Assembly (NCBI GenBank): GCA_009731375.1
Contig: BJOX01000133.1
Span: forward strand, 521,260-562,410
Reading direction: 5' to 3'
Length of the DNA stretch: 41,151 nucleotides
From: Paulinella micropora
Lineage: Eukaryota > Cercozoa > Imbricatea > Euglyphida
The notes under the pieces are model-generated. The model had not been told where the DNA came from, ran no database searches, and was given only the letters and a program-made list of their open reading frames with translations. Both the position numbers and the translations under genes were made by a program. Below, piece after piece: positions 28,988-41,151 of the stretch; position 1 is the first letter of the stretch; each line of letters begins with the position of its first letter.

Positions 28988-30617
28988 TTACCGAGAAATC
29001 CAACTTCGGGTAATCTGGGTCTTGTGTGGCGTGATATCCGCAGTAACTTGCATAAGATAATCGTTTCGCGTGATTTTCGTATACTCCCTTTCCTTTTGAT
29101 TTTTCAACGGAAACATTACATGGTTTTTTGCGTCTGTTTATTCCTGCACACTTCGTGTCAGGCGTGACTCCGTAAGAACTCTCAAGCCTCAAAGGAGTTT
29201 CGTTAGGGTTAGGGATGATTGGGGAACATCGTGGAGTGGCGGATACTAACCGCACTTCCTTGCCTTCTCCCCGTAGTGAGGAGGGACCTCGTAGGGTGGC
29301 CGATACTAACCGCATTTCCAGTCCTTCTCCACTCTCACTACGTCTATTCCCTACCCTAGGTGTGGTCTTTATATGGTTCAAAAGGGCTTGGGGACTTGTA
29401 GACTCCTGGAGTGGTGAGCTTGCTTGCTCATCCTCTTTTTCTCTTTCCTCCTCATCATCATCGATCTTATCATAAGTCTTCCCCATATGGATTAAAGCAA
29501 CGTTTGTGTCAGAGTCACTTTGTTCGTTTTCGTTTTTGTCGTTGTCAGCTGTTATCAAAATGAGTGCTTTCTTTTTCTTGTAAAAGGGTTTCTTTTTGTT
29601 CTTGTAGTTGTTCTTTTGTTCGTTCTTTTCTTGTTCTGTGGACTTGTCTTCTGTTTGATTCCGCTTCAATTTTCATTCTTTGCGGAACTTTTCCGAAATC
29701 ACCGGGTAATATCTCATGGTATGGCCTTTGGCATCACATCCGAAACACGTGACTTTGAGTGTCCAGTTTGGAGCTGTCTTTGGTCCCGGTTTATTGTCTC
29801 CCCTTTTCCCTTTGTTATCCTTTAGGAGATTGGTTTCTTGCTGCTGCTTGCCATCCCGAGATTTCCTGTTGTTATGTTTGTGTATTTGAGCTTTTCTTTC
29901 AAGGAATTTGTTATGTCTTTCTTTTTCTCCCCACATTTTCCATCTTTCCTTAGATGCTTCGCATAATTCAGAGAAATTTGGTCTTAGTCTGGCCGGGAGA
30001 TCATAGTGGTCCACCTGAAATTTATTTCCGAAAGCTGGATGGTAGCGCAGTTTCTTAAATATCTTTCTCTTTGCTTCCTCATCGGAAAATGGCGTCCCAC
30101 GTAAACTTTCAAGCTGAATTTTCTCTGCGAGAAATTCATTTAGCCAGTCTATATACCTCTCACCTGCCCTTGGCCTCGTTCTCTCAAACTCTTCCTCTAA
30201 CATGTACCTGCCCGCTCCGGAAATGCATCCCCACTGATCTCTTACTGCTATCAACTCTTCAATGGGCCCTTTCGTCTTCTGTGTTCGCAAGAAGTTAGAT
30301 ACATTGCCTTTGGAAAAGGCCACAGACAGACATAACTGCAAAGTTTTCATCCTTTCATAATATTTCTTCTCTTTGCGGACAGCTGTCTTTCTTCTTGTAT
30401 ATTGTTTTCTACTTAGTCTTTTCCTTTTCCTTGCTTCTTTCTCTTTCCACTCTCTCCTTTGTTCTGCTGTCATCTTATCCCAATCTTCTGGTTGTTTGTT
30501 TGTGATCTTCTTTCTTTGTCTGGGGTTTCACTCTTCCTGTCAGAGAGGTGTCTGACTTTTCATCTTCCTCACTATCACTTATGGGCGAGTCGGGCTCTTC
30601 TAAATTTTCTGCCGCCT
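28932..30617 (-). pseudogene. Copia gag, copy 2, truncated and broken
   Basis: It lacks about the first 75 codons present in copy 1. It has small indels near 30495 that shift frame, TGA at 29673-29675 (a Gly codon in copy 1), and a Tyr in place of the last Cys of the zinc knuckle (CFGCDAKGHTMRYY). The C-terminal part from 29669 to 28932 is open and nearly identical to copy 1. Gag of this copy cannot be functional. Confidence 0.9.
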
Positions 30618-30629
30618 AATATTACAATG

Positions 30630-30702
30630 ATTGAATTGTACGTGCCTCGTTTACAATAGTCCCTTCGCAGAACTATTGTAAACGAGGCACGTACAATTCA
30701 AT
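30630..30702. repeat. Perfect 31-bp inverted repeat (hairpin)
   Basis: Arm 30630-30660 (ATTGAATTGTACGTGCCTCG and 11 more) is the exact reverse complement of 30672-30702, with an 11-bp centre CCCTTCGCAGA. It lies 12 bp from the truncation point of copia copy 2. Confidence 0.85.
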
Positions 30703-30904
30703 TATTGAATAGGATAATGTAACCTTCGCTGGTTTGTCCCTTTCAACGACTAGGAGTTACATATGTGTGAGTGAATTCATCTACAGTGGAATTATCTTCT
30801 GCTGTAAATGTCTCGACTGATGGCCTTTCTTCGCCATGTCTATTTAGGCCATCCAACTTCAGTTGAGCTGCAAGAGCCTCAGAACAAACAGAAACACACG
30901 ACAT
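30703..30904. other. Unique segment with a weak frame
   Basis: A minus-strand frame (30743-30890) reads SEALAAQLKLDGLNRHGEER and so on before entering CATA repeats. It looks protein-like but is short and has no recognised family. Confidence 0.3.
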
Positions 30905-31315
30905 GTATGCATGGCAATGCATACATACATACATGCATGCATACATGTATACACGCGTACACATACATACATACATACATACATACAAGTCTCATACATA
31001 CATACATACATACATACATACATACATACATACATACATGCATGCATGCATGCATGCATGCATACATAAATACATACATAACATACATACATAGATACAT
31101 ACATACGTTATACATACATACATACATACATACATACATTCATATCTAGATGTGTACGTTTAGTACAGCATACGTATGTATGTATGTATGTATGTACATG
31201 TATGTATGTATGTATGCATGTATGTATGTATGCATGCATGTATGCATGCATGTATGCATGCATGCATGTATGTATGTATGTATGTATGCATGACCTTGTA
31301 TGCACGTATGTATGT
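30905..31315. repeat. Inverted tetranucleotide arrays (CATA then TGTA)
   Basis: CATA/CATG units from 30905 to about 31140, a short spacer of about 35 bp, then the complementary TATG/CATG units from about 31172 to 31290. The two arrays can pair with each other. Confidence 0.85.
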
Positions 31316-31348
31316 ACTACTATTACTACAACTACAACTAATAACTTA

Positions 31349-31494
31349 AGCTTCTTCTTCTTCTTCTTCTTCTTCTTCTTCTTCTTCTTCTTCTTCTTCT
31401 TCTTCTTCTTCTTCTTCTTCTTCTTCTTCTTCTTCTTCTTCTTCTTCTTCTTCTTCTTCTTCTTCTTCTTCTTCTTCTTCTTCTTCTTCTTCTT

Positions 31495-31533
<39 letters not shown>

Positions 31534-31985
31534 TTACTATTATCATTATTATTATTACTACTACTACTATTATATTTTACTACTACTACTACTTCATGCT
31601 GCTGCTGCTGCTCCTCCTCCTCCTCCTCCTTCTTCTTCTTTTTCTTCTTCTTCTTCTTCTTCTTCTTCTTCTTCTTCTTCTTCTTCTTCTTCTTCTTCTT
31701 GGCTTCTTCTTGGCTTCTTCTTGGCTTCTTCTTGGCTTCTTCTTCTTCTTCTTCTTCTTCTTCTTCTTCTTCTTCTTCTTCTTCTTCTTCTTCTTCTTCT
31801 TCTTCTTCTTCTTCTTCTTCTTCTTCTTCTTCTTCTTCTTCTTCTTCTTCTTCTTCTTCTTCTTCTTCTTCTTGGCTTCTTCTTGGCTTCTTCTTGGCTT
31901 CTTCTTGGCTTCTTCTTGGCTTCTTCTTCTTCTTCTTCTTCTTCTTCTTCTTCTTCTTCTTCTTCTTCTTCTTCTTCTTCTTTTG
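31349..31985. repeat. TTC microsatellite with TTGGC interruptions
   Basis: TTC units for about 145 bp, a TAC/TAT block (31496-31595), then TTC units interrupted by two clusters of TTCTTGGC variants (31697-31740 and 31870-31922). A pure purine/pyrimidine tract. Frames across it are artefacts. Confidence 0.9.
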
Positions 31986-32155
31986 TCTTCTTCCGAAATT
32001 TCTTCCCGTTCTTTCTTCTTCCTTGTTCTTCTTCTTGATACGTTTTTTTTTTGAATTCTTATAATTATAAATTGAAGTCCATGGCAAATTACTGACAAAA
32101 CCATATTTTATAAATACTACATGAATAAATTCGCAGTATTCCCCCTCTCTGCATC

Positions 32156-32193
<38 letters not shown>

Positions 32194-32519
32194 NNNNNNN
32201 NNNGTGTCTCTGTCTCCTAGGCTGCCAAAGTGAAAATAAATGACTATATCAACTGTTAACCGTGCAGGCTAAGTGTTTATTAAATTAATATTGAGTTATT
32301 ATTAATATAATATTCTATCAATGGAGTTTGTCAATTTGGTTTGGCAAGACAGAAAGATTTTAATTAGGCATCGCCTCAGATTCAATGATTCAGTCTTACG
32401 GTGAGTAAATATATCAGTACTATCATTAAGTCACTGTAACACTACTACTACTACTACCGACTGTGACTCAGCTACTATTAATAATACTAGAATAAATTAA
32501 TAATAATAATAATAATAAT
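31986..32519. other. Unique segment with poly-C run, gap and dispersed repeat
   Basis: No gene recognised. A C run (32157-32193) meets the 10-N gap at 32194-32203. Sequence at 32325-32383 is an inverted copy of 15715-15775. Confidence 0.6.
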
Positions 32520-32788
32520 AGTGCTTCTCTGTCAATGGCTGATGCATTTCTGCACATGCGCCTCCATCGTCTCACCCGTGAGGGGAGTACGAAGAATTGA
32601 CGATAAGCTCTAATGACACCCCCGCAAGGGCAGTTCCAACACTTCCAGACGGGCCGGTATGTTCAATGAAAATACTGGTCCAGAAATAGACCGGTATGTT
32701 CAATGAAAATACTGGTGGCACCGACGGGAATCGAACTGGCGACAGGGCCCAGATGGTAGAACTTGACCACTGGGCTATCACGGTGTCC
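32520..32788 (-). mobile_element. tRNA-derived SINE-like element, copy 3
   Basis: Full tRNA-like head on the minus strand (about 32715-32788, A box TAGCCCAGTGG, B box GTTCGATTCCC), body with the duplicated CCGGTATGTTCAATGAAAAT unit, ending at GTGCTTCTC next to AAT repeats. Very close to copy 1. Confidence 0.7.
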
Positions 32789-32849
32789 ATAAATAATAAT
32801 AATAATAATAATAACAATAATAATACTAATAATAATAATCATGAATAAT

Positions 32850-32883
<34 letters not shown>

Positions 32884-32917
32884 TAATAATGATAATAATG
32901 ATGATAATAACAATAAT

Positions 32918-32971
<54 letters not shown>

Positions 32972-32990
32972 GTAATACAATAATACTATA
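32789..32990. repeat. AAT microsatellite
   Basis: Interrupted AAT units following the head of SINE-like copy 3. Confidence 0.9.
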
Positions 32991-33109
32991 ATCATAGTAT
33001 TACTGTCGACATTCAAGTGGATATTAATACAATTGATTGCTCTACAAAACTTTGGCTCGGATTTTTATAAAAAGTTAAGAAAAAAAAAGTTTGATTTTTA
33101 AAAAAAGTT

Positions 33110-33248
33110 TATTTTTTCAAGAAACTTGAACGTGTCGAGAAAAGAAAAAACGAAAAAGACAGGCAGAAGAAAAGAAAGTAAAAAAGAAAAGAGAGAAAGG
33201 AAGGATTACCAAGTGTAAGGACAAGAGAAAAGAAAAAAAGGTGGGGAA

Positions 33249-33279
<31 letters not shown>

Positions 33280-34495
33280 ACAAAAAGAACTTGAAGAAAT
33301 CCAAGAGAGAGAGAGAGAGAGAGAGAGAAAGAAAGAAAAGAACTGACAAAGAAAAGAAAGGAAGGATTATCAAGTGTAAGGGCAATAGAAAAAGGAAAGA
33401 ACTCAAGAGAGGGAGACTCGGAGAGAAAAGAAAACGAAAAAGAAAAAACAGGCAGAGGCAGAGAAAAAGAAAAGAAAGTAAAAAAGAAAGAAAAGAAGAA
33501 AGAAAAGAGAGAAAGGAAGGAATACCAAGTGTAAGGGCAAGAGAAAGAGAAAAGACAAGAAAGAGAGAAAAGAAAAAAGGCGGAAAGAAAAGAGAAAAAA
33601 GAAAGGAAAGAAAAGAAAGGAAAGAAAAGAACAAAGAAAAGAAAAGAGAGAAGGTTTACCAAGTGTAAGGGCAAGAGAAAGGGAAAAATAAAGGAAAGAG
33701 AGAAGAAAAATGCGGAAAAATAAAGGAAAGAGAGAAGAAAAATGCGGAAAGAAAAGAGAAAAAAGAAAGGAAAGAAAAGAAAGAGAGAGAGAGAGAGATC
33801 GAAAGAAAGAAAGAAACGAAAGAAACGAAAGAGAAGAAAGAGAACAAAAGAAAGAAAATAAAACAGAAAAGAGGGAAAAGAGAGGAAGAAAGAAAGAAAA
33901 GAGAGAAAAGAAAGAAAGAAAGGAAGGATTACAAAGTATGAGGGCAAAAGAAAGAAAGAAAGAAAAGAAAAAGAAAAGAAAAAAGAAAGAGAACAAAAAA
34001 GAGAGAAAACGAATGGAACGAAAAGAGTTCTGAAATTCAAAGAAGCAAGCAAGAAGACGAGACAGAGAGAGACTTTGTGTGTGTGTGTGAGAGAGAGAGA
34101 GTGAGAGAGTATACGAGAAGGATAGAAAAGAAAAAAGAGAAAAAAGAAAGGAAAGAAAAGCAAGGAGAGAAAAGAACAAAGAAAAGAAAAGAAAAGAAGA
34201 AAGAAAGAAAAGAGAGAAAGATTACCAAGTGTAAGGGCAAGAGAAAGAGAAAAAGAAAAGAAAGAGAAAAGAAAAAGAAAAGAGAAAAAAGGAAAGAAAA
34301 GAGAGAGAGAGAGATCGAAAGAAAGAAAGAAAGAAACGAAAGAGAAGAAATAGAACAAAAGAAAAAAAAAAAAAAGAAAGAAAAGAGAGAAAAGAGAGGA
34401 AGAAAGAGAGAAAAGAGAGAAAAGAAAGAGAGAGGAAGGATTACAAAGTATGAGGGCAAAAAAAGAAAGGAAGAGAAGAACTGCGAAAGAAGAGA
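33110..34495. repeat. Purine-rich minisatellite-like array with conserved core
   Basis: About 1.4 kb of GAAA/GAGA sequence. A non-purine-only core, GGATTACCAAGTGTAAGGGC with variants, recurs at about 33203, 33363, 33518, 33653, 33925, 34218 and 34437, at steps of about 135-290 bp. Long frames on either strand are composition artefacts. Confidence 0.8.
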
Positions 34496-34514
34496 CCTGT
34501 CAGTCCGACGCGAC

Positions 34515-35180
<666 letters not shown>

Positions 35181-35433
35181 CGATAATTTTGGCCGGAGAC
35201 GATGCCAAAAAAAAAAAAAGCATCAAGTGCACAATCCATGTGATTTATTTTGGTTTTGCGTCATAATTGAACCTTAGCACATTTACCGATAAATCCGTGC
35301 TTTTCTGCGTCGCACACGTTTTTTCACAATGAAATTTTTTTTAGGGTCACAAACGTCCCTGGAAGCGTGCCAATATCAGCAGGGAGAACTTGGACGACGC
35401 AAAGCGTAGATACTGCGTAGACATGCAACAAAA

Positions 35434-35612
35434 ATGCTGAAAATGAGATCTAAAATGCCTGACCTACTCCTGGAATGTGGTGAAAGTTATAAAATGATGA
35501 AAGTGAGGACTCAATCTCTAGAATCTCCGCCACGCTTTCGCTTCAAAATCTTGACTATTTTCCTGATTCTTGCGGTCGCCGCTGCCATCTGTCAAGCCCT
35601 CGTCTTCTCTCA
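35434..35612 (+). CDS. Possible first exon of a host membrane protein
   Basis: ATG at 35434 (or 35446, 35458) leads to a basic, soluble stretch (SLESPPRFRFK) and then a single hydrophobic segment ILTIFLILAVAAAICQALVF, the pattern of a signal anchor. The frame meets CTCTCAG followed by GTACAC, a plausible 5' splice site at about 35612, and stops shortly after. No later exon is identified in the window. Sequence here is non-repetitive, unlike its surroundings. Confidence 0.35.
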
Positions 35613-35639
35613 GGTACACAGAATTTACTACTAACTTCT

Positions 35640-35878
35640 GCTGATCCTAGGCTCCTCAAACTAGTCAAACCACAAAAACAAAAACCATTGAGCAAACGAC
35701 CGGGTAATCCGCCTTAGATAAAGGTATGTTGTTGTGACACACTTTTCATGCGGTGTTCTCCCAATCGTGTTGAGCTATTTGGTAAAAAAATAAATTTCAA
35801 CCTTACTAGATTTTTATATTTTTTGCCTACTAATAGTCAAATATGATAAAATGAATTCACCAGCCAGAGGGAGGGAGG

Positions 35879-35929
<51 letters not shown>

Positions 35930-36062
35930 CTCCCAAAATATTAACACATGTTAAGTTACATATCGCACAACATATCCAAACATAAACATTAATATTAATA
36001 ACATTAATACCGAGCCACGAATATCCGATTTAAAGCTATTTAATACTTTCTTTTGATACACT
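35640..36062. other. No gene recognised; GA microsatellite
   Basis: A GGGA/GA run at about 35868-35926. A segment CCTTAGATAAAGGTAT near 35712 recurs at about 36333 and is related to the duplicated unit that follows. Confidence 0.6.
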
Positions 36063-36219
36063 CGACTGAATAAGTAGGTTTTCAGCTCAGATAAAAGTAT
36101 GACTTAGTAGCTATACTTTCACGTGGACGTCCCCTGAGTCCAATTGTAAAATTGTTCTCTTAATAAAAACGAAGAAGAAGAGATGAGAGAGAGACAGAGA
36201 TGAGAGAGAGCGAGAGAGC

Positions 36220-36285
<66 letters not shown>

Positions 36286-36410
36286 CGATCAACTGAATAA
36301 CTAGGTTTCCACCTTAGATAAAGGTATAACTTACTAGCTATACTTTTCACGTGGACGTTCCCTGAGCCCGATTGTAAAATTGTTCTCTCAATAAAAGCGA
36401 AGAAGAAGAG

Positions 36411-36412
<2 letters not shown>
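36063..36412. repeat. Duplicated 120-bp unit separated by GA/TG microsatellite
   Basis: The units at about 36063-36185 and 36292-36410 share CACGTGGACGT, CCTGAG, ATTGTAAAATTGTTCTCT and AATAAAA with GAAGAAGAAGAGA, about 230 bp apart. Confidence 0.7.
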
Positions 36413-36464
<52 letters not shown>

Positions 36465-36940
36465 GAAGAGAAAGAAAGAGAGATCGAGAGAAAGAGGAAG
36501 AGGAGGGAGAGAGAGAGAGAGAGAAAGAGAGAAATAGAGAGAGAGATAGAGAGGAGAGAGAGAGAGAGAGGGAGAAGAAATAGAATAGGGAAGAGAAAGA
36601 GGAAAGAGAGAAACAGACAGAAAAGAATGATTATGAGTCATACGTATAGTAAGAATACAGTGTAGAATATGTAACACCGGAATACACATACCATTTGAAA
36701 TAAGCGTCCCATACGCACCCCTTATACCGGAGTCGGGTCACAGTACTCAATCGTATTCGAGATACGATCCGAAATAAGGGTGACAGGGGTATCTTTTTTA
36801 GCTCAAACGTGCTGATGGCATGCGCTTCCCAGAGAGAGAGATAGAGAGAGGGAGAGGGAGAGGGGAGGGAGAGAGAGGGAGGCAGAGGGAGGGAGAGAGA
36901 GAGAGGGAGGGAGGGAGAAAGAGAAAGAGAGAGAGAGAGA
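36413..36940. repeat. GA microsatellites with a 200-bp unique insert
   Basis: GA/GAAA repeats to about 36625, unique sequence to 36827 with no gene recognised, then GA/GGGA repeats. Confidence 0.85.
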
Positions 36941-37703
36941 GCCTCCCTCCCTCCCTAGCTCCCTCACTCACTCACTCACTACCCTCCCTCCCTCCCTATC
37001 TCCCTCCTCTCTCCTCCTCCCTCCTTCCTTCCTTCCTTCCTTCCCTCCTTCCCCACTTCCCTCCGTCCCTCCGTCCGTATTCCTCCCTACCTCCCTCCCT
37101 CCCTCTCTCCCTCCCTCCCTCATTCCCTCCCTCATTCCCTCCCTCCCTCCCTCCCTCTCTCCCTCCCTCCCTCATTCCCTCCCTCATTCCCTCCCTCCCT
37201 CCCTCCCTCTCTCCCTCCCTCCCTCATTCCCTCCCTCATTCCCTCCCTCCCTCCCTCCCTCTCTCCCTCCCTCCCTCATTCCCTCCCTCATTCCCTCCCT
37301 CCCTCCCTCCCTCTCTCCCTCCCTCCCTCATTCCCTCCCTCATTCCCTCCCTCCCTCCCTCCCTCTCTCCCTCCCTCCCTCATTCCCTCCCTCATTCCCT
37401 CCCTCCCTCCCTCCCTCTCTCCCTCCCTCCCTCATTCCCTCCCTCATTCCCTCCCTCCCTCCCTCCCTCTCTCCCTCCCTCCCTCATTCCCTCCCTCATT
37501 CCCTCCCTCCCTCCCTCCCTCTCTCCCTCCCTCCCTCATTCCCTCCCTCATTCCCTCCCTCCCTCCCTCCCTCTCTCCCTCCCTCCCTCATTCCCTCCCT
37601 CATTCCCTCCCTCCCTCCCTCCCTCTCTCCCTCCCTCCCTCATTCCCTCCCTCATTCCCTCCCTCCCTCCCTCCCTCTCTCCCTCCCTCCCTCATTCCCT
37701 CCC
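36941..37703. repeat. CCCT array with 52-bp higher-order repeat
   Basis: Tetranucleotides CCCT, CATT and CTCT arranged in a repeated order of 13 tetramers (52 bp: two CATT blocks, one CTCT, the rest CCCT), about eleven times from roughly 37120 to the 10-N gap at 37704-37713. The minus strand has GGGA runs suited to G-quadruplexes. Confidence 0.85.
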
Positions 37704-37713
37704 NNNNNNNNNN

Positions 37714-37776
37714 TACTACTTACTACTTACTACTTACTACTTACTACTTACTACTTACTACTTACTACTTACTACT

Positions 37777-37839
<63 letters not shown>

Positions 37840-37875
37840 CACTACTAATAAGAATAAGAATAATAATAATAATGA

Positions 37876-37937
<62 letters not shown>

Positions 37938-38010
37938 CTAACTTCTACTTCTACTTCTTCTACTTCTACTTCCTACTTCTACTTCTACTTCTACTTCTAC
38001 TACTTCTACG

Positions 38011-38078
<68 letters not shown>

Positions 38079-38095
38079 CACAACTAATTATGTTT
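37714..38095. repeat. TACT, TAC, AAT and TTCTAC microsatellites
   Basis: Successive blocks of TACT, TAC, AAT, TTCTAC and TAC repeats. No gene. Confidence 0.9.
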
Positions 38096-38171
38096 GTGTA
38101 TGTGTGTATGTAGTCTTACAATAGAGTGCAAGCTCTTGAGCTACTAATAAACCACTACCAAAGGTCATATA

Positions 38172-39936
<1,765 letters not shown>

Positions 39937-40008
39937 AATGGCCGGGCCCCGCTCCCAGACAACCTCTACCACCTCCGCCTGCAGCAAGGTAAGCTTACTT
40001 ATCTATTT

Positions 40009-40046
<38 letters not shown>

Positions 40047-40070
40047 ACATGGCTTTCGGGCTCCACTGTG

Positions 40071-40126
<56 letters not shown>

Positions 40127-40230
40127 TTGATTGCCAATACCTGGTTGTCTGTCTAATACCTCTACCACCTCCTATACATAATACATACATACATACATAC
40201 ATACATAACTTTTCCCAGGTGGTTGGCCGA
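39937..40230 (+). other. Possible exon borders within repeats
   Basis: GACAACCTCTACCACCTCCG and GCAGCAAG followed by GTAAGC look like coding sequence with a 5' splice site at about 39989; TTTTCCCAG at about 40210-40218 looks like a 3' splice site. Pieces of this (CTGCAGCAAG, CTTACTTATCTATTTGAT) recur near 40305-40334, so it may just be repeat structure. Confidence 0.2.
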
Positions 40231-40238
40231 CGTCTTCG

Positions 40239-40303
<65 letters not shown>

Positions 40304-40490
40304 CTGCAGCAAGCTAGCTTACTTATCTATTTGATTGCCTATGCCTGCCTGTCTGTCTATCTATACATATCTATCTATCACAACCTTCTGCATCTACAAC
40401 AAGGCCCTAACCTAGCTATGCGTATCTCTCTATCTATATGTCTATAGTTATGTACTTTATCTATCAATCTTGCTCCCTGAAAATCTGTAC

Positions 40491-40540
<50 letters not shown>

Positions 40541-40545
40541 TATAG

Positions 40546-40580
<35 letters not shown>

Positions 40581-40701
40581 AATAGATAGAAGATAGATAG
40601 ATAGATAGAAAGAATAACAAGTTACTGACGTAGATATGTGTCTTTCTCTCTATCTATCTATTTATCTGTTTGTCTATCTACCTACCTACCTACCTACCTA
40701 C

Positions 40702-40778
<77 letters not shown>

Positions 40779-40790
40779 CATCCATCTTTC
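40010..40790. repeat. GATA, AT, TATC and CTAC microsatellites
   Basis: GATA 40010-40125, AT 40242-40297, GATA 40496-40612, CTAC/TATC 40680-40780, with short unique spacers. Confidence 0.9.
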
Positions 40791-41151
40791 GCTTGTTGAG
40801 CCCGGAATAAAACCCACAGTGCTCTGTCGGTTTATACTAGACTGTCGAACAGTCTCGAAACTCTATCTGCTAACTGGGCCCTCTGTAATGGAGGTGGGAG
40901 CTCGTTCTGCAAGGGGCGCTTATGGAACGAGCCCTGGCCCCGCCTGGTACTAGGGAGCTTTGGTATCACCTGTATCAGTCCCTTCCGTGCAAACATCACG
41001 GCTTAGCTGGGCATCGGGTCAATACTTTATAGACTTCCTTGGTTGACGAAATCAGAAGCTCCTTTTTTCTGACATTAGTCGATATCTCATCAGTTGATCT
41101 CATCACTTACTCCACGAAGTGAACCAAGGCCACTTGAGGTGTCACTGACCC
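40791..41151. other. No gene recognised
   Basis: Unique sequence of mixed composition to the window end. A short frame to 40953 continues out of the TATC repeat and shows no family signature. Confidence 0.5.

Larger units (their letters stand above)
23570..30617 (-). mobile_element. Ty1/copia retrotransposon, copy 2 (5'-truncated)
   Basis: Shares the LTR at 23570-24306 as its 3' end. pol is intact, protease is open, gag is broken, and the element stops at about 30617 within gag, where similarity to copy 1 ends after TCTGCCG. No second LTR follows on the right. Confidence 0.88.

Noticed and set aside
31184-32104. Arg-, Glu-, Lys-, Phe- and Ser-rich frames
   Set aside because: All derive from the TTC/GAA microsatellite.
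36820-37848. 342-residue Pro/Ser/Leu frame
   Set aside because: The 52-bp repeat is not a multiple of three, so the frame cycles through phases; it is open only because CCCT repeats lack stop codons.

Overview
The window is eukaryotic nuclear DNA, most likely from a unicellular alga or other protist. It has no bacterial gene layout. It combines an AT-rich block of virus-derived genes, Ty1/copia retrotransposons, tRNA-derived SINE-like repeats with AAT microsatellites, and very long simple-sequence tracts. I cannot name the species. Several runs of N (2384-3370, 4710-4719, 7097-7106, 12308-12317, 32194-32203, 37704-37713) are assembly gaps; the ten-base ones are probably scaffold joins of unknown true size, so linkage across them is provisional.

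Region 1 (about 1-12130) is an endogenous relic of a Polinton-like or virophage-like DNA virus. It holds two related modules in direct orientation. Each has a long fibre gene on the minus strand, a conserved 220-bp divergent intergenic region with two nested palindromes, a small charged-protein gene on the plus strand, and a retrovirus-type integrase gene on the plus strand. Module A (1 to about 4680) runs off the left edge and is interrupted by a large gap. Module B (about 4755-12130) also shows a two-pass membrane protein, an S74 intramolecular-chaperone end on the fibre, a DUF5754-like gene, a possible coiled-coil gene and a cluster of RNA-like hairpins. Both modules end in related sequence containing a hairpin whose structure is kept although the arms have changed. 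Most long genes carry stops or frameshifts; the module B integrase is intact. No capsid, packaging ATPase or polymerase gene is visible, so this is a fragment.

Region 2 (about 12131-16245) is microsatellite-rich, with two SINE-like copies, a 76-bp tandem duplication and otherwise unremarkable sequence.

Region 3 (16246-30617) is a tandem pair of Ty1/copia retrotransposons on the minus strand sharing one LTR: LTR, copy 1, LTR, 5'-truncated copy 2. Copy 1 has an intact gag but a wrecked pol; copy 2 has an intact pol frame but a broken gag. Both copies share three apparent recoding junctions between gag, protease and pol, and a stretch of about 580 bp near the gag-protease junction is identical between them although the rest has diverged. 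A GC-rich segment of about 90 bp sits in opposite orientations in the two LTRs.

Region 4 (30618-41151) starts with a perfect 31-bp inverted repeat at the retrotransposon break. It continues with inverted tetranucleotide arrays, a 600-bp TTC tract, two more SINE-like copies, a purine-rich array with a periodic non-purine core, a 52-bp higher-order CCCT repeat, and composite satellites built on CTAC/TATC. The only host-gene hint is a possible first exon with a hydrophobic anchor near 35.5 kb.
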